This document shows positions 1 to 6,383 of a stretch of 7,531 bases of DNA, one piece after another. Below the pieces are notes generated by a model that worked only from the letters and a program-made list of their open reading frames with translations, did not search any database and was not told the origin of the DNA. Position numbers and translations under genes: made by a program. The DNA is from Spirochaetales bacterium (lineage in GTDB: Bacteria > Spirochaetota > Spirochaetia > SZUA-6), in the NCBI GenBank assembly GCA_003233545.1, contig QILZ01000274.1, positions 1-7,531 on the forward strand. The letters run 5' to 3'. How positions within the stretch are numbered: position 1 is the stretch's first letter; every line of letters starts with the position of its first letter.

Positions 1-2
1 AG

Positions 3-95
3 ATTAAAGACATCCATGTATACGTGGAAACTCTTATAAAAGGGATAGAAAAACTGATGTCCCGGGATGACCCGAATCGTATATGCAGCCGCTAA
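3..95 (+). CDS. 3' end of an unidentified gene (partial, cut by window edge)
   Basis: An open frame runs from the window edge to a TAA at 93-95 and gives 30 residues that start IKDIHVYVETLIKG and end DDPNRICSR. The other two plus frames close early (TAA at 5-7 and 37-39). The visible part is amphipathic and probably helical, with a short polar tail. The stop codon lies inside a perfect hairpin, which fits a gene end. I do not recognise the family. A C-terminus of a CsoR/DUF156 regulator was considered because of the operators nearby, but the cysteine expected in the H-C pair of that family is not seen, so no function is claimed. Confidence 0.4.
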   Translation: MKDIHVYVETLIKGIEKLMSRDDPNRICSR

Positions 96-116
96 TCGAT
101 AAATAGATTAGCGGCT
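87..116 (+). terminator. Perfect 11-bp hairpin at the end of the first gene
   Basis: Arms AGCCGCTAATC (87-97) and GATTAGCGGCT (106-116) pair perfectly around an 8-nt loop. The left arm contains the stop codon at 93-95. The downstream sequence is ATATATAG rather than a U-run, so it is a weak candidate for intrinsic termination in the plus direction. It also lies 57 bp beyond the end of the minus-strand remnant and could have ended that gene's transcript or act on both strands. The hairpin is directly visible; the terminator role is inferred. Confidence 0.45.
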
Positions 117-172
117 ATATATAGCAGCTGCCCTTTGTATATGAACAAAACAGATAGACATCACGGGCTAAA

Positions 173-340
173 TTAAGACATTATCTTCCTTAAAGTGAAC
201 TTGAAAACGTAATATCGATACCTCCCATAATAGACAGAAAAACTCTACTGTTGTTATCCCGTCCGGTATCTGCACTTCGGTAAAATCAAGCTTAAACCCT
301 CCGCCTCGAATCCTGTATCATCAACTAAAAGGGGAAGCAG
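173..340 (-). pseudogene. Frameshifted 3' remnant of an unidentified minus-strand gene
   Basis: Three minus-strand frames follow each other with protein-like content: LLPLLVDDTGFEAEG (about 340-296), then FKLDFTEVQIPDGITTVEF, then SVYYGRYRYYVFKFTLRK ending in IMS and a TAA at 175-173. The two switches fall in short homopolymers. One extra G in the GGG near 298-300, and one T fewer in the T5 run near 237-241, would join all three into a single frame. Upstream the first frame meets a TAA at 376-374 with no start codon, and the space is taken by the promoter and operator of the next gene. This fits a truncated, decaying gene; sequencing indels are the alternative. I do not recognise the family. 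Confidence 0.42.
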
Positions 341-346
341 AAAGTA

Positions 347-375
347 TTGACAGGCAATCGATTCACACTTATATT
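347..375 (+). promoter_or_regulatory. Sigma-70/SigA-type promoter for the EI-YHS gene
   Basis: A consensus TTGACA (347-352) is followed after exactly 17 bp by TATATT (370-375). A TATTAT at 372-377 is an alternative -10 with a 19-bp spacer. Transcription would start near 382, inside the palindrome that overlaps the -10, leaving a leader of roughly 100 nt before the ATG at 481. The -35 and spacer lie in or just past the decayed minus-strand gene. The boxes are read directly; activity is inferred. Confidence 0.72.
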
Positions 376-393
376 ATACCCCAGGGGGGTATA
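375..393 (+). promoter_or_regulatory. CsoR-family operator overlapping the -10 and start site
   Basis: A near-perfect palindrome, TATACCCC-AGG-GGGGTATA, has 8-bp arms (375-382 and 386-393) and a run of six G (384-389). C/G tracts flanked by ATA/TAT are the known operator style of CsoR-family repressors, best studied for copper-sensing CsoR in Bacillus. Its position over the -10 edge and predicted start favours repression that is lifted by the inducer. Related family members (RcnR, CstR, FrmR) use similar sites, so copper is the likeliest but not the only possible signal. No repressor gene is visible in the window. Confidence 0.7.
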
Positions 394-408
394 TCGAATT
401 AAAGAGTA

Positions 409-457
409 CCTTACCCGCAGGAATAAAGGAATCGAAAAGCAGTAAAAACCGGTAAGG
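409..457 (+). repeat. Inverted repeat in the leader of the EI-YHS gene
   Basis: CCTTACC (409-415) and GGTAAGG (451-457) are exact complements separated by 35 nt, inside the untranslated leader and about 25 nt before the start codon. Pairing would enclose an A-rich, purine-rich loop. A 7-bp stem over so long a loop is weak evidence for a regulatory structure and may be chance. Confidence 0.2.
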
Positions 458-480
458 CAGGCCGCATAAAAGATGAAGAT

Positions 481-2355
481 ATGGCAGAATTATTAATCAG
501 AGGGGAAATTCTTGCACCGGGGATTGCTGCGGGCAGGGTCTGTTTCTTTAATAATCAACCTGACTCATCCGCAGATATCAGCGGACGGCCTTATTCTGAT
601 ATTAACGCGGAGATAGGCAGGTTCGATCGTGAAATAAAACGGCTCAAGGTCGACCTTCAGGCGGCTGTAAAAATCCTTCAGATTGATTCTTTGTACGAAG
701 CAGCCGAGATAATACAGACACATGTGTTAATTCTGGAAGATAAGGATTTCCTCGGCCGTGTACATGAACAGATCAGAAAAAATCATCTTGCCGCCGAAAT
801 CGCTCTTGAACATGTCCTCGGCGAAATAATCGATATTCTGGAAAAATCAGAAAACTTGCTTGTTTCTCAGCGTACGGCAGATATCAGAGATATTATGCTT
901 CGTCTAAAAATGAATCTTAAGAATGAAGACCAGGCTGTCTTTAAAAAAGTATTACGTAATGTAAATTCACCTGTTGTCGTATTAAAGGAGCTTCTCCCCT
1001 CCATGGTACTGGAGGCCAGAGAATCAAAAGTATCCGGCCTGCTGGTTTCGGAAGGGACATCTCTTTCTCATGCTGCCATCCTTGCAAAATCCTTCGGCAT
1101 TCCTGTGCTTAGAATAGGGAATCTCCGGCAGGCACCAATGAAACACAATCAGGAGGTCTTAATCGATGCAATTACCGGTAGACTTATTCTTGACCCCACG
1201 AAGGAAAGCATACAGGCAGTGAAGAAGACCGGAAAAACCGATACCCGGGAAAAACCTCTGCTGCCGGTGGGAGTATGGGCTAATATTATAGACCCGGAAC
1301 AGGTTAACAGAGAACTCCTCTTAAATACGGAAGGTATAGGATTATACAGAACGGAATTCTTGTTTATGCACAATCAGGAAGGATTTCCGGATGAAGAGAC
1401 TCAGTATTCGGTTTATTCATCGCTATTCGAAAAATGTGGTAAATCACCGGTTACAATCAGAACTCTTGATATCGGGGGAGATAAAATTCTTCCCTATTTT
1501 TCGTTTGGCCCGCAGGATAATCCTTTCCTGGGACTCAGAGCTCACAGAATTTACAGGTTCCACCCGGAGATACTTCATACTCAGCTTAGAGCGATTCTGC
1601 GGGCGGCAGTAAAGGGCGGACAATTACGAATACTCTTTCCCATGATAGAAAGTGTAGATGAATTGCTTTTCTTAAAAAAACTTCTTTTCCGTGCAGAAGA
1701 ATCCCTGAAGGACAGCGGCACCGAATATATAAAAAACTATGAACAGGGGATTCTGATAGAGGTACCTTCTGCGGTCTGGAGCTTTAACAACCTGCTTGAG
1801 CTTGTTGATTTTGCCAGTATCGGTACCAATGATCTGTTTCAGTACTTCTTCGCTGTGGATAGAAATAATGCAAATATACAGCATTCCTATCAGCCTGAAA
1901 ATCCGGCTGCTTTACGTATGCTGAAATCTCTTGTCGATACTGCTGCGGAAGCGGGAAAACCGCTTAATATATGCGGGGAGACGGCCTCGGATTTACATTA
2001 CCTGCCGTTACTGGTCGGGCTGGGATTTGATAATATCAGCATTGATTTCCACATGTTTAATCCTGTTATCGAACTCTTAAAAAACCTCGATGTATCCGGG
2101 ATAAAGGAAGTAGTGCGGAAGTGCCTGACCTCAGCCACTTTCATTGAAGTCCGAAACAATCTGGAAAAAGCCGGATTTGCCGCCCGGTTCGATGCGGCTC
2201 CTGCTGTTTTTCAGGAACAGGAGGCAATCGACCCGGTTTGTAAAATGGTAGTTCATACGGAAAACAACCGGTTCGTTACGGAAGAGAACGGAAAAAGATA
2301 CTACTTCTGCTCACAGGACTGCATGAATCGTTTTTTAAACAAGGGGAACAAATAA
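481..2355 (+). CDS. PTS Enzyme I-like PEP phosphotransferase fused to a C-terminal YHS domain
   Basis: Full-length homologue of Enzyme I (PtsI), the cytoplasmic enzyme that takes phosphate from phosphoenolpyruvate onto a histidine and passes it to HPr. Residues 1-240 form the N-terminal swivelling/HPr-binding part (LAPGIAAG at 11-18) with phospho-His H197 in EGTSLSHAAILAK. Residues 250-575 form the PEP-binding barrel: R290 (GIGLYRTEF), R327 (IRTLDIGGDK), metal ligands E427 (GILIEVP) and D451 (SIGTNDL), and acid C498 (NICGE). All catalytic residues are kept. Residues 583-620 add a YHS domain (DPVCKM, then YYFCSQDC; C587, C610, C614), a module common in copper and heavy-metal proteins. At 624 residues it exceeds ordinary EI (about 570-575) by this domain. 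ATG 481 is the first start after an in-frame stop at 424; its ribosome site (GATGAAGAT) is weak. It follows a CsoR-type operator, with no ptsH or EII gene nearby. EI identity is firm; the metal link is inference. Confidence 0.9.
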   Translation: MAELLIRGEILAPGIAAGRVCFFNNQPDSSADISGRPYSDINAEIGRFDREIKRLKVDLQAAVKILQIDSLYEAAEIIQTHVLILEDKDFLGRVHEQIRKNHLAAEIALEHVLGEIIDILEKSENLLVSQRTADIRDIMLRLKMNLKNEDQAVFKKVLRNVNSPVVVLKELLPSMVLEARESKVSGLLVSEGTSLSHAAILAKSFGIPVLRIGNLRQAPMKHNQEVLIDAITGRLILDPTKESIQAVKKTGKTDTREKPLLPVGVWANIIDPEQVNRELLLNTEGIGLYRTEFLFMHNQEGFPDEETQYSVYSSLFEKCGKSPVTIRTLDIGGDKILPYFSFGPQDNPFLGLRAHRIYRFHPEILHTQLRAILRAAVKGGQLRILFPMIESVDELLFLKKLLFRAEESLKDSGTEYIKNYEQGILIEVPSAVWSFNNLLELVDFASIGTNDLFQYFFAVDRNNANIQHSYQPENPAALRMLKSLVDTAAEAGKPLNICGETASDLHYLPLLVGLGFDNISIDFHMFNPVIELLKNLDVSGIKEVVRKCLTSATFIEVRNNLEKAGFAARFDAAPAVFQEQEAIDPVCKMVVHTENNRFVTEENGKRYYFCSQDCMNRFLNKGNK

Positions 2356-2460
2356 TAACTGCAGCATGAAAAATAAACACCGCTGGAAAACTATCCGCCG
2401 GTATCGTGATTACCTGTAGTTAAAATCTCATAATAAGCTCATGGAAGGGAACTGATATAC

Positions 2461-2465
2461 GGAGG
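2461..2465 (+). promoter_or_regulatory. Ribosome binding site that fixes a TTG start
   Basis: GGAGG lies 6 nt before the TTG at 2472-2474. No ATG or GTG in that frame has a comparable site, so it decides the start of the spermidine-synthase-like gene. The 116-bp gap before it (2356-2471) shows no clear promoter, no operator palindrome and no strong terminator, so read-through from the EI-YHS gene is possible. Confidence 0.75.
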
Positions 2466-2471
2466 AAAATA

Positions 2472-4811
2472 TTGAAAAAACCGGGGAAGAATAAATTAAT
2501 TACAGTAAATCCCAGTATACATACATATCGCAGGATTCCTATCATCGCCCTGCTGCTCTGCCTTTCTCTTGTATCGGCATCTCTTTTTATCTATCAGGTT
2601 ACGCTTACCAGGGTTTTCTCCCCCATGCTGCGGTATCACTATGTATTCCTGGTAACTTCGATGGCCATATTCGGCCTTGGTATCGGGGGGTATATCTCTT
2701 ATCGTCTTGCCTGCAGGAAAAGAAAAACCACATCTGCACTCCGGCTGCCGGAATGGCTGATGATTCTGGCAGCATCCTATATTTTATCTTTTTCTCTGAT
2801 CTACAAACTTCCCTTCATCAATTTCTATGCAGTTTACTCGGTAATAGGCGCACTGCCGTTTCTGGCCGGGGGTGTTTTTATCTCCATGGTTTTTAAGATA
2901 TTTTCGGAACAGAGCTATAAGCTGTATTTTGCAGACCTGCTTGGTGCCGGACTCGGAAGCGTAACGGTCGTTTTTTCATTAAACCAATGGGGGCCCGTTA
3001 ATACGGTTCTGATCGCCATAGGATTTACGGTAATATCCTCCCTGATTCTATCCTTTTACCTGCCGGATAAAAAAGAAATGGCTGTTCCCATAAGTCTTGC
3101 TGTCATTCTTGGATTGGCGGGCATATATCAGCCCGGGATCAGGCAGTTCGAAGAGCGCTTTACCGGCTATTTTACAAGTCCTTTGACTTCGTTAAGTAAC
3201 TTTCGCTCCGACAATATAGCTCATTCTCTGTTGGATTGGAACTGGGATGCTTATTCCCGTACCGATCTGATTAATATCCCGACTTTCCGGCAGGGCAGAA
3301 TAGTTTCGATAGACGGAGGCTCCAATTCCGAGATGATTAGATTCGACGGAGATCTGTCTAAGATAAATGGATTAAAAAGGGACCTTAATTATCTTCCCTT
3401 CGAAACCGGATCGAACAGGAAAACTCTGCTTATCGGACCCGGCGGCGGCAAGGACATTCTGCTGGCAATATTGGCCGGAAGCACGGATATCCAGGCCGTG
3501 GAAATAAACAGGGGGTCTGTCAGAATGGCACAGAAATATGCTTCCTACAACGATGGTATATATAACCGTAAGGAAGTTACTCTGCATGTACAGGACGGCC
3601 GTAATTTTGTAAAACAGGCGCCTGCCGGGTCCTACGATCTCATCTATCTCGCACAGGTAATGACCGACGCAACCGAAACAGTCGGGTTTGCCCTTGCGGA
3701 AAATTTTATCTATACAAAGGAGGCAATCAGGGATTACTGGAAAGCACTCGATGATCAGGGAAGGCTGGCCTTTATCCTCCACGATGAGAAGGATATGACC
3801 AGATTACTGCTGACCATAAAGGAATCCCTGGCAGATATGGGAATTTCAGAGGAACAGTTTAGAAAGCGCCTTATTCTCGTAAACAGAAGAATGCCGGGCG
3901 CCTCTTCCCAAACCATAAGCATGCCTCTGCTGATGGTCAGGAAATCTCCTTTTACATCGAAGGAGGCAGCCAAATTGTTTCAGTTAATCAAATCCGGAAG
4001 ACATACTCCTATTTACATTCCCTATGTCACAGGAGATAAATTCTGGGCAAATCTGAAACAGTTCAGAATTGCAGCCGGAAAACTTAAATTTACAAAGAGA
4101 ATGAATTTTACCCCAACCTCTGATAACAAACCTTACTTTTACGATTTCGAAAGCAGCATAAATATCAGTCTGTTAATTATTCTGGCCGGAGTAATTTTAA
4201 TCGCCCTGTTATTCTTTAAACCCGCTTTTAGAAAAATCGCCTTAAAAAGATCTCCCTACTATTTTATAGGATTGGGCCTGGGCTTTATGCTGATCGAAAT
4301 ACCATTGATTCAGAAGTTTACACTTTTCCTCGGACATCCCACCCGTTCATTTATTGTGGTACTTGTCGCCCTGTTATCCGGAGGCGGAGCAGGCAGTCTG
4401 GCAGGAGGATGGAAAAGATTTAATTTAAACAGAAGGTACCTGCCTTTAATCCTGGTGCCCCTGTTTGCACCGCTTGTTTTTATGCTGATCAATACGATCA
4501 TCAATAATTGGCAGATCACATCATTGGAATTACGGGTACTTGTTTCTTTCGGACTGCTTTTACCATTGGGTTTCTTTATGGGAATGCCCTTTCCTCACGG
4601 CATTAAAACCCTGAATCTCGTTAAGAAAGAAAACGCAGTACCTCTTATGTGGGGTATTAACGGAATAATGTCGGTCGGAGGTTCCGTACTGGCCGTTATT
4701 ATTTCAATGAAAATTGGTTTTTCATTTTCCATTGCTGCCGGTGCCTTGATTTATCTTGTGTTATTCTTATTCATGCCACTGTATGAAAAAAAATGGGAAC
4801 CGGTATTATGA
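2472..4811 (+). CDS. Polytopic membrane protein with internal spermidine-synthase-like (SAM-fold) domain
   Basis: A 779-residue protein of the 'fused membrane/spermidine synthase-like' type. Hydrophobic segments at about 22-42, 55-78, 94-112, 118-142, 153-170 and 176-197 form an N-terminal membrane half. Residues 265-550 are soluble and hold a Rossmann methyltransferase/aminopropyltransferase fold: glycine loop LLIGPGGGKDILLAIL (319-334), acidic strand end QAVEIN (E344), and QDGRNF (D375). TPTSDNKPYFYDF (547-559) is a typical closing motif of this family. More membrane segments follow at about 564-582, 596-615, 625-645, 656-676, 685-708, 731-746 and 749-770. The strand YDLIYLAQV (388-396) lacks the acidic residue that true spermidine synthases use for catalysis, so polyamine synthesis is doubtful and the substrate unknown. 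The start is TTG with a strong ribosome site. Its stop overlaps the next gene's start (ATGA), implying coupled translation. Fold assignment is solid; role is unknown. Confidence 0.82.
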   Translation: MKKPGKNKLITVNPSIHTYRRIPIIALLLCLSLVSASLFIYQVTLTRVFSPMLRYHYVFLVTSMAIFGLGIGGYISYRLACRKRKTTSALRLPEWLMILAASYILSFSLIYKLPFINFYAVYSVIGALPFLAGGVFISMVFKIFSEQSYKLYFADLLGAGLGSVTVVFSLNQWGPVNTVLIAIGFTVISSLILSFYLPDKKEMAVPISLAVILGLAGIYQPGIRQFEERFTGYFTSPLTSLSNFRSDNIAHSLLDWNWDAYSRTDLINIPTFRQGRIVSIDGGSNSEMIRFDGDLSKINGLKRDLNYLPFETGSNRKTLLIGPGGGKDILLAILAGSTDIQAVEINRGSVRMAQKYASYNDGIYNRKEVTLHVQDGRNFVKQAPAGSYDLIYLAQVMTDATETVGFALAENFIYTKEAIRDYWKALDDQGRLAFILHDEKDMTRLLLTIKESLADMGISEEQFRKRLILVNRRMPGASSQTISMPLLMVRKSPFTSKEAAKLFQLIKSGRHTPIYIPYVTGDKFWANLKQFRIAAGKLKFTKRMNFTPTSDNKPYFYDFESSINISLLIILAGVILIALLFFKPAFRKIALKRSPYYFIGLGLGFMLIEIPLIQKFTLFLGHPTRSFIVVLVALLSGGGAGSLAGGWKRFNLNRRYLPLILVPLFAPLVFMLINTIINNWQITSLELRVLVSFGLLLPLGFFMGMPFPHGIKTLNLVKKENAVPLMWGINGIMSVGGSVLAVIISMKIGFSFSIAAGALIYLVLFLFMPLYEKKWEPVL

Positions 4812-5347
4812 GAAAGAGCAGCCGGATCGTCATATTTGCAGTCGGATTTTCTCTACTTACAGCCCTGGTGCTGCACCTGGTTTCCGGTGATTATATCTTT
4901 ATTCCCCGGAAAAAGGCATCTGCTGACCAAATTACAGCCGGAGTAAAAGAAACGGATAATAGTATAGCCCGCCTGGTCAGAATCAGCGGTGCAATCGAAC
5001 CGGGTAATGTGGAAGTTCAGATTCTCTTCCTAAATCCACTTAGCAACTTAAAAGAAGGTAATCTCGTATTTAGATTATCTCTTAATACCCTTAATGTGAA
5101 TTTAAAAAACTATGATATTACCAGGAATGTTATCTTCGAGGATAGCAGGGGAACAAAGATTACCAGCGGTTTTAAATGGAAAGAAACGCACAATCTGGAT
5201 TATCGCCATATCATGGGCATTTTAACTGTTTTTGATCCGGGAGAACAGAAGGCTCTGCCGGCAGGGAAAATAAAATGGATCAAATTGATTCTAAACGGAA
5301 TACCTGACATCAGGAAGCGGGAATTCCTGTGGAAATTAATTGGTTGA
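4808..5347 (+). CDS. Membrane-anchored hypothetical protein with extracytoplasmic beta-rich domain
   Basis: The start chosen is the ATG at 4808, which overlaps the previous stop as ATGA and gives 179 residues; an in-frame ATG at 4793 would add five. The N-terminus MRKSSR followed by a hydrophobic stretch (7-25) reads as an uncleaved membrane anchor or signal, with no lipobox cysteine. Residues 52-179 look like a beta-rich outside domain without cysteine. Its pattern (ARLVRISGAIEPGNVEVQI at 54-71, VFRLSLNTLNVNLKNYDI at 87-104, YRHIMGIL at 132-139, and a closing IPDIRKREFLW) resembles, from memory, an unnamed family of secreted proteins with 'THSVDL' and 'HHRSG' motifs. Here the first histidine is replaced (NTLNV) and only one remains in the second, so metal binding may be weakened. 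Close coupling suggests it works with the preceding membrane protein. Gene is near certain; function unknown. Confidence 0.8.
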   Translation: MRKSSRIVIFAVGFSLLTALVLHLVSGDYIFIPRKKASADQITAGVKETDNSIARLVRISGAIEPGNVEVQILFLNPLSNLKEGNLVFRLSLNTLNVNLKNYDITRNVIFEDSRGTKITSGFKWKETHNLDYRHIMGILTVFDPGEQKALPAGKIKWIKLILNGIPDIRKREFLWKLIG

Positions 5348-5551
5348 TACAAGGATATTGCTACCTGCCGGAGATACTGCAAGATATCGAAACCAACAGA
5401 ATTGGTCACTTGAGCACCTTGACAAATTGCCTCCTTTTGCGCCAGCCATGGAAAACCGGTAGCCGAAGTAGTTCCGTTCTCCGGAGTGTAAGGCAGATAT
5501 CTTTATCACTTCAGACAGAAGACAACTATACTTTATACTTTTACCGGGCAT
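5336..5551 (-). CDS. Possible 71-codon gene after the permease (doubtful)
   Basis: An ATG at 5551-5549 overlaps the permease end by 11 bp, the same overlap seen between the ATPase and the permease, and AAGGA lies 5 nt before it. The frame stays open for 71 codons to a TAA at 5338-5336, running 12 bp into the convergent plus-strand gene. The product (MPGKSIKYSCLL... ending SNILVSTN) has three cysteines, no membrane segment and no family I know. Without it, 5348-5540 is a plain convergent intergenic gap in which I see no strong terminator. Position and ribosome site argue for it; composition and lack of homology argue against. Confidence 0.22.
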   Translation of the reverse strand: MPGKSIKYSCLLSEVIKISALHSGERNYFGYRFSMAGAKGGNLSRCSSDQFCWFRYLAVSPAGSNILVSTN

Positions 5552-6383
5552 AGATATCCTTCTTTTGTAAAACCACCATTGAACTTACCACCAATGCTGC
5601 AATTAGTGTCACTATAACTGCCAGGGCGCGCCAGAAGTCTGCTGTTGATACTATGCCGGGATTATACATCATGAGTGATATAGCCCTGCCTCCGGAGATG
5701 TAAGACGAAAAGGTCTGCGCGTAATAGGAAACCGTAAACAGGCTCAGGACATCGGCTATATTCGCAGGAAGATATACCATGATAAAATCAACTGTAATCC
5801 ACACCATGAAAATGATGAGAGTTGCCAGGATAGCTTCCATTGGTCTTCTCATCATTGAGGAAAACAGGGTGGCAATGGAGGTATACACTATCACCAGGGT
5901 GAGAATCCAGACAAAAAAACCCCAAAATACCTCACCCTGTGCCCGCCCGATGCCCGTAACCCATGTCAGAAGATACATCAAACCTAAGCTGGCAAGGATT
6001 AAGGGGACAAAAGTAACGAGGAAGGACAGATACTTGGCCGCTATGATTTTCCAGCGTTTAAGGGGTTTGGATGCCAATAAAAGAAGTACCCCTTTTTCCT
6101 GATCCCCGGCGATGAAGTTCCCCGCGTGAATGATGCTGATTAAGGCTGGGAAGGTTACAAAACTGCAGACAAAAAGCATCAGGGCAATTACCGGCGTCAC
6201 CGCAATAATAGGTTCAGGGTAAGCTGCCCCCACCCTGGCCAGGGCGGAAGGATTGTCATACAGAACACGTACCAGCCAGGCCACAAGTCCGACAGGTATA
6301 AACATCAACGATAGATAGATCAGGTACCGTTTTGAGAAAATAGTATCTCTTACTTCCCTTTTGATGATTACGTTAAGAATCAT
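5541..6383 (-). CDS. ABC-2 type transporter permease, NosY-like
   Basis: A 280-residue integral membrane protein with about six hydrophobic segments (near 20-41, 60-86, 113-141, 153-177, 183-204 and 255-272). An amphipathic N-terminus (MILNVIIKREVRDTIFSKR) is typical of ABC-2 permeases. The loop GNFIAGDQEKGVLLLLAS followed by KPLKRWKIIAAKY (89-118) matches the hallmark of this class, a cytoplasmic D/E-rich turn before 'LLS-P-R--I---K'. The family includes NosY, which with NosF serves nitrous oxide reductase copper-site maturation, and many exporters of other substrates. The ATG at 6383 has a perfect AGGAGG (6394-6389) 5 nt upstream and lies 11 bp inside the ATPase gene, so translation is coupled and the two proteins form one transporter. 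The substrate cannot be read from sequence; a copper link rests on the upstream operator. Confidence 0.88.
   Translation of the reverse strand: MILNVIIKREVRDTIFSKRYLIYLSLMFIPVGLVAWLVRVLYDNPSALARVGAAYPEPIIAVTPVIALMLFVCSFVTFPALISIIHAGNFIAGDQEKGVLLLLASKPLKRWKIIAAKYLSFLVTFVPLILASLGLMYLLTWVTGIGRAQGEVFWGFFVWILTLVIVYTSIATLFSSMMRRPMEAILATLIIFMVWITVDFIMVYLPANIADVLSLFTVSYYAQTFSSYISGGRAISLMMYNPGIVSTADFWRALAVIVTLIAALVVSSMVVLQKKDIYAR

Noticed and set aside
3..95. C-terminus of a CsoR/DUF156 repressor just upstream of its own operator
   Set aside because: The helical tail is loosely similar, but the expected His-Cys ligand pair is absent (HVYVE) and 30 residues cannot decide it.
124..131. Palindrome GCAGCTGC after the first hairpin
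   Set aside because: An isolated 8-bp palindrome with no other support; expected by chance.
2366..2419. A 17-codon basic reading frame in the gap between the first two plus-strand genes
   Set aside because: No ribosome site, too short, and no similarity; likely chance.
3372..3782. 136-codon minus-strand open frame opposite the SAM-fold gene
   Set aside because: Lies wholly antisense to a well-supported domain-bearing gene, with no ribosome site or recognisable motif; a shadow frame.
5392..5406. Inverted repeat ACCAA-CAGAA-TTGGT between the convergent genes as a bidirectional terminator
   Set aside because: Only a 5-bp A/T-containing stem with no T-run on either side.
5779..6102. 107-codon plus-strand open frame opposite the permease
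   Set aside because: Antisense shadow of the permease; the minus strand carries clear ABC-2 motifs and a strong ribosome site.
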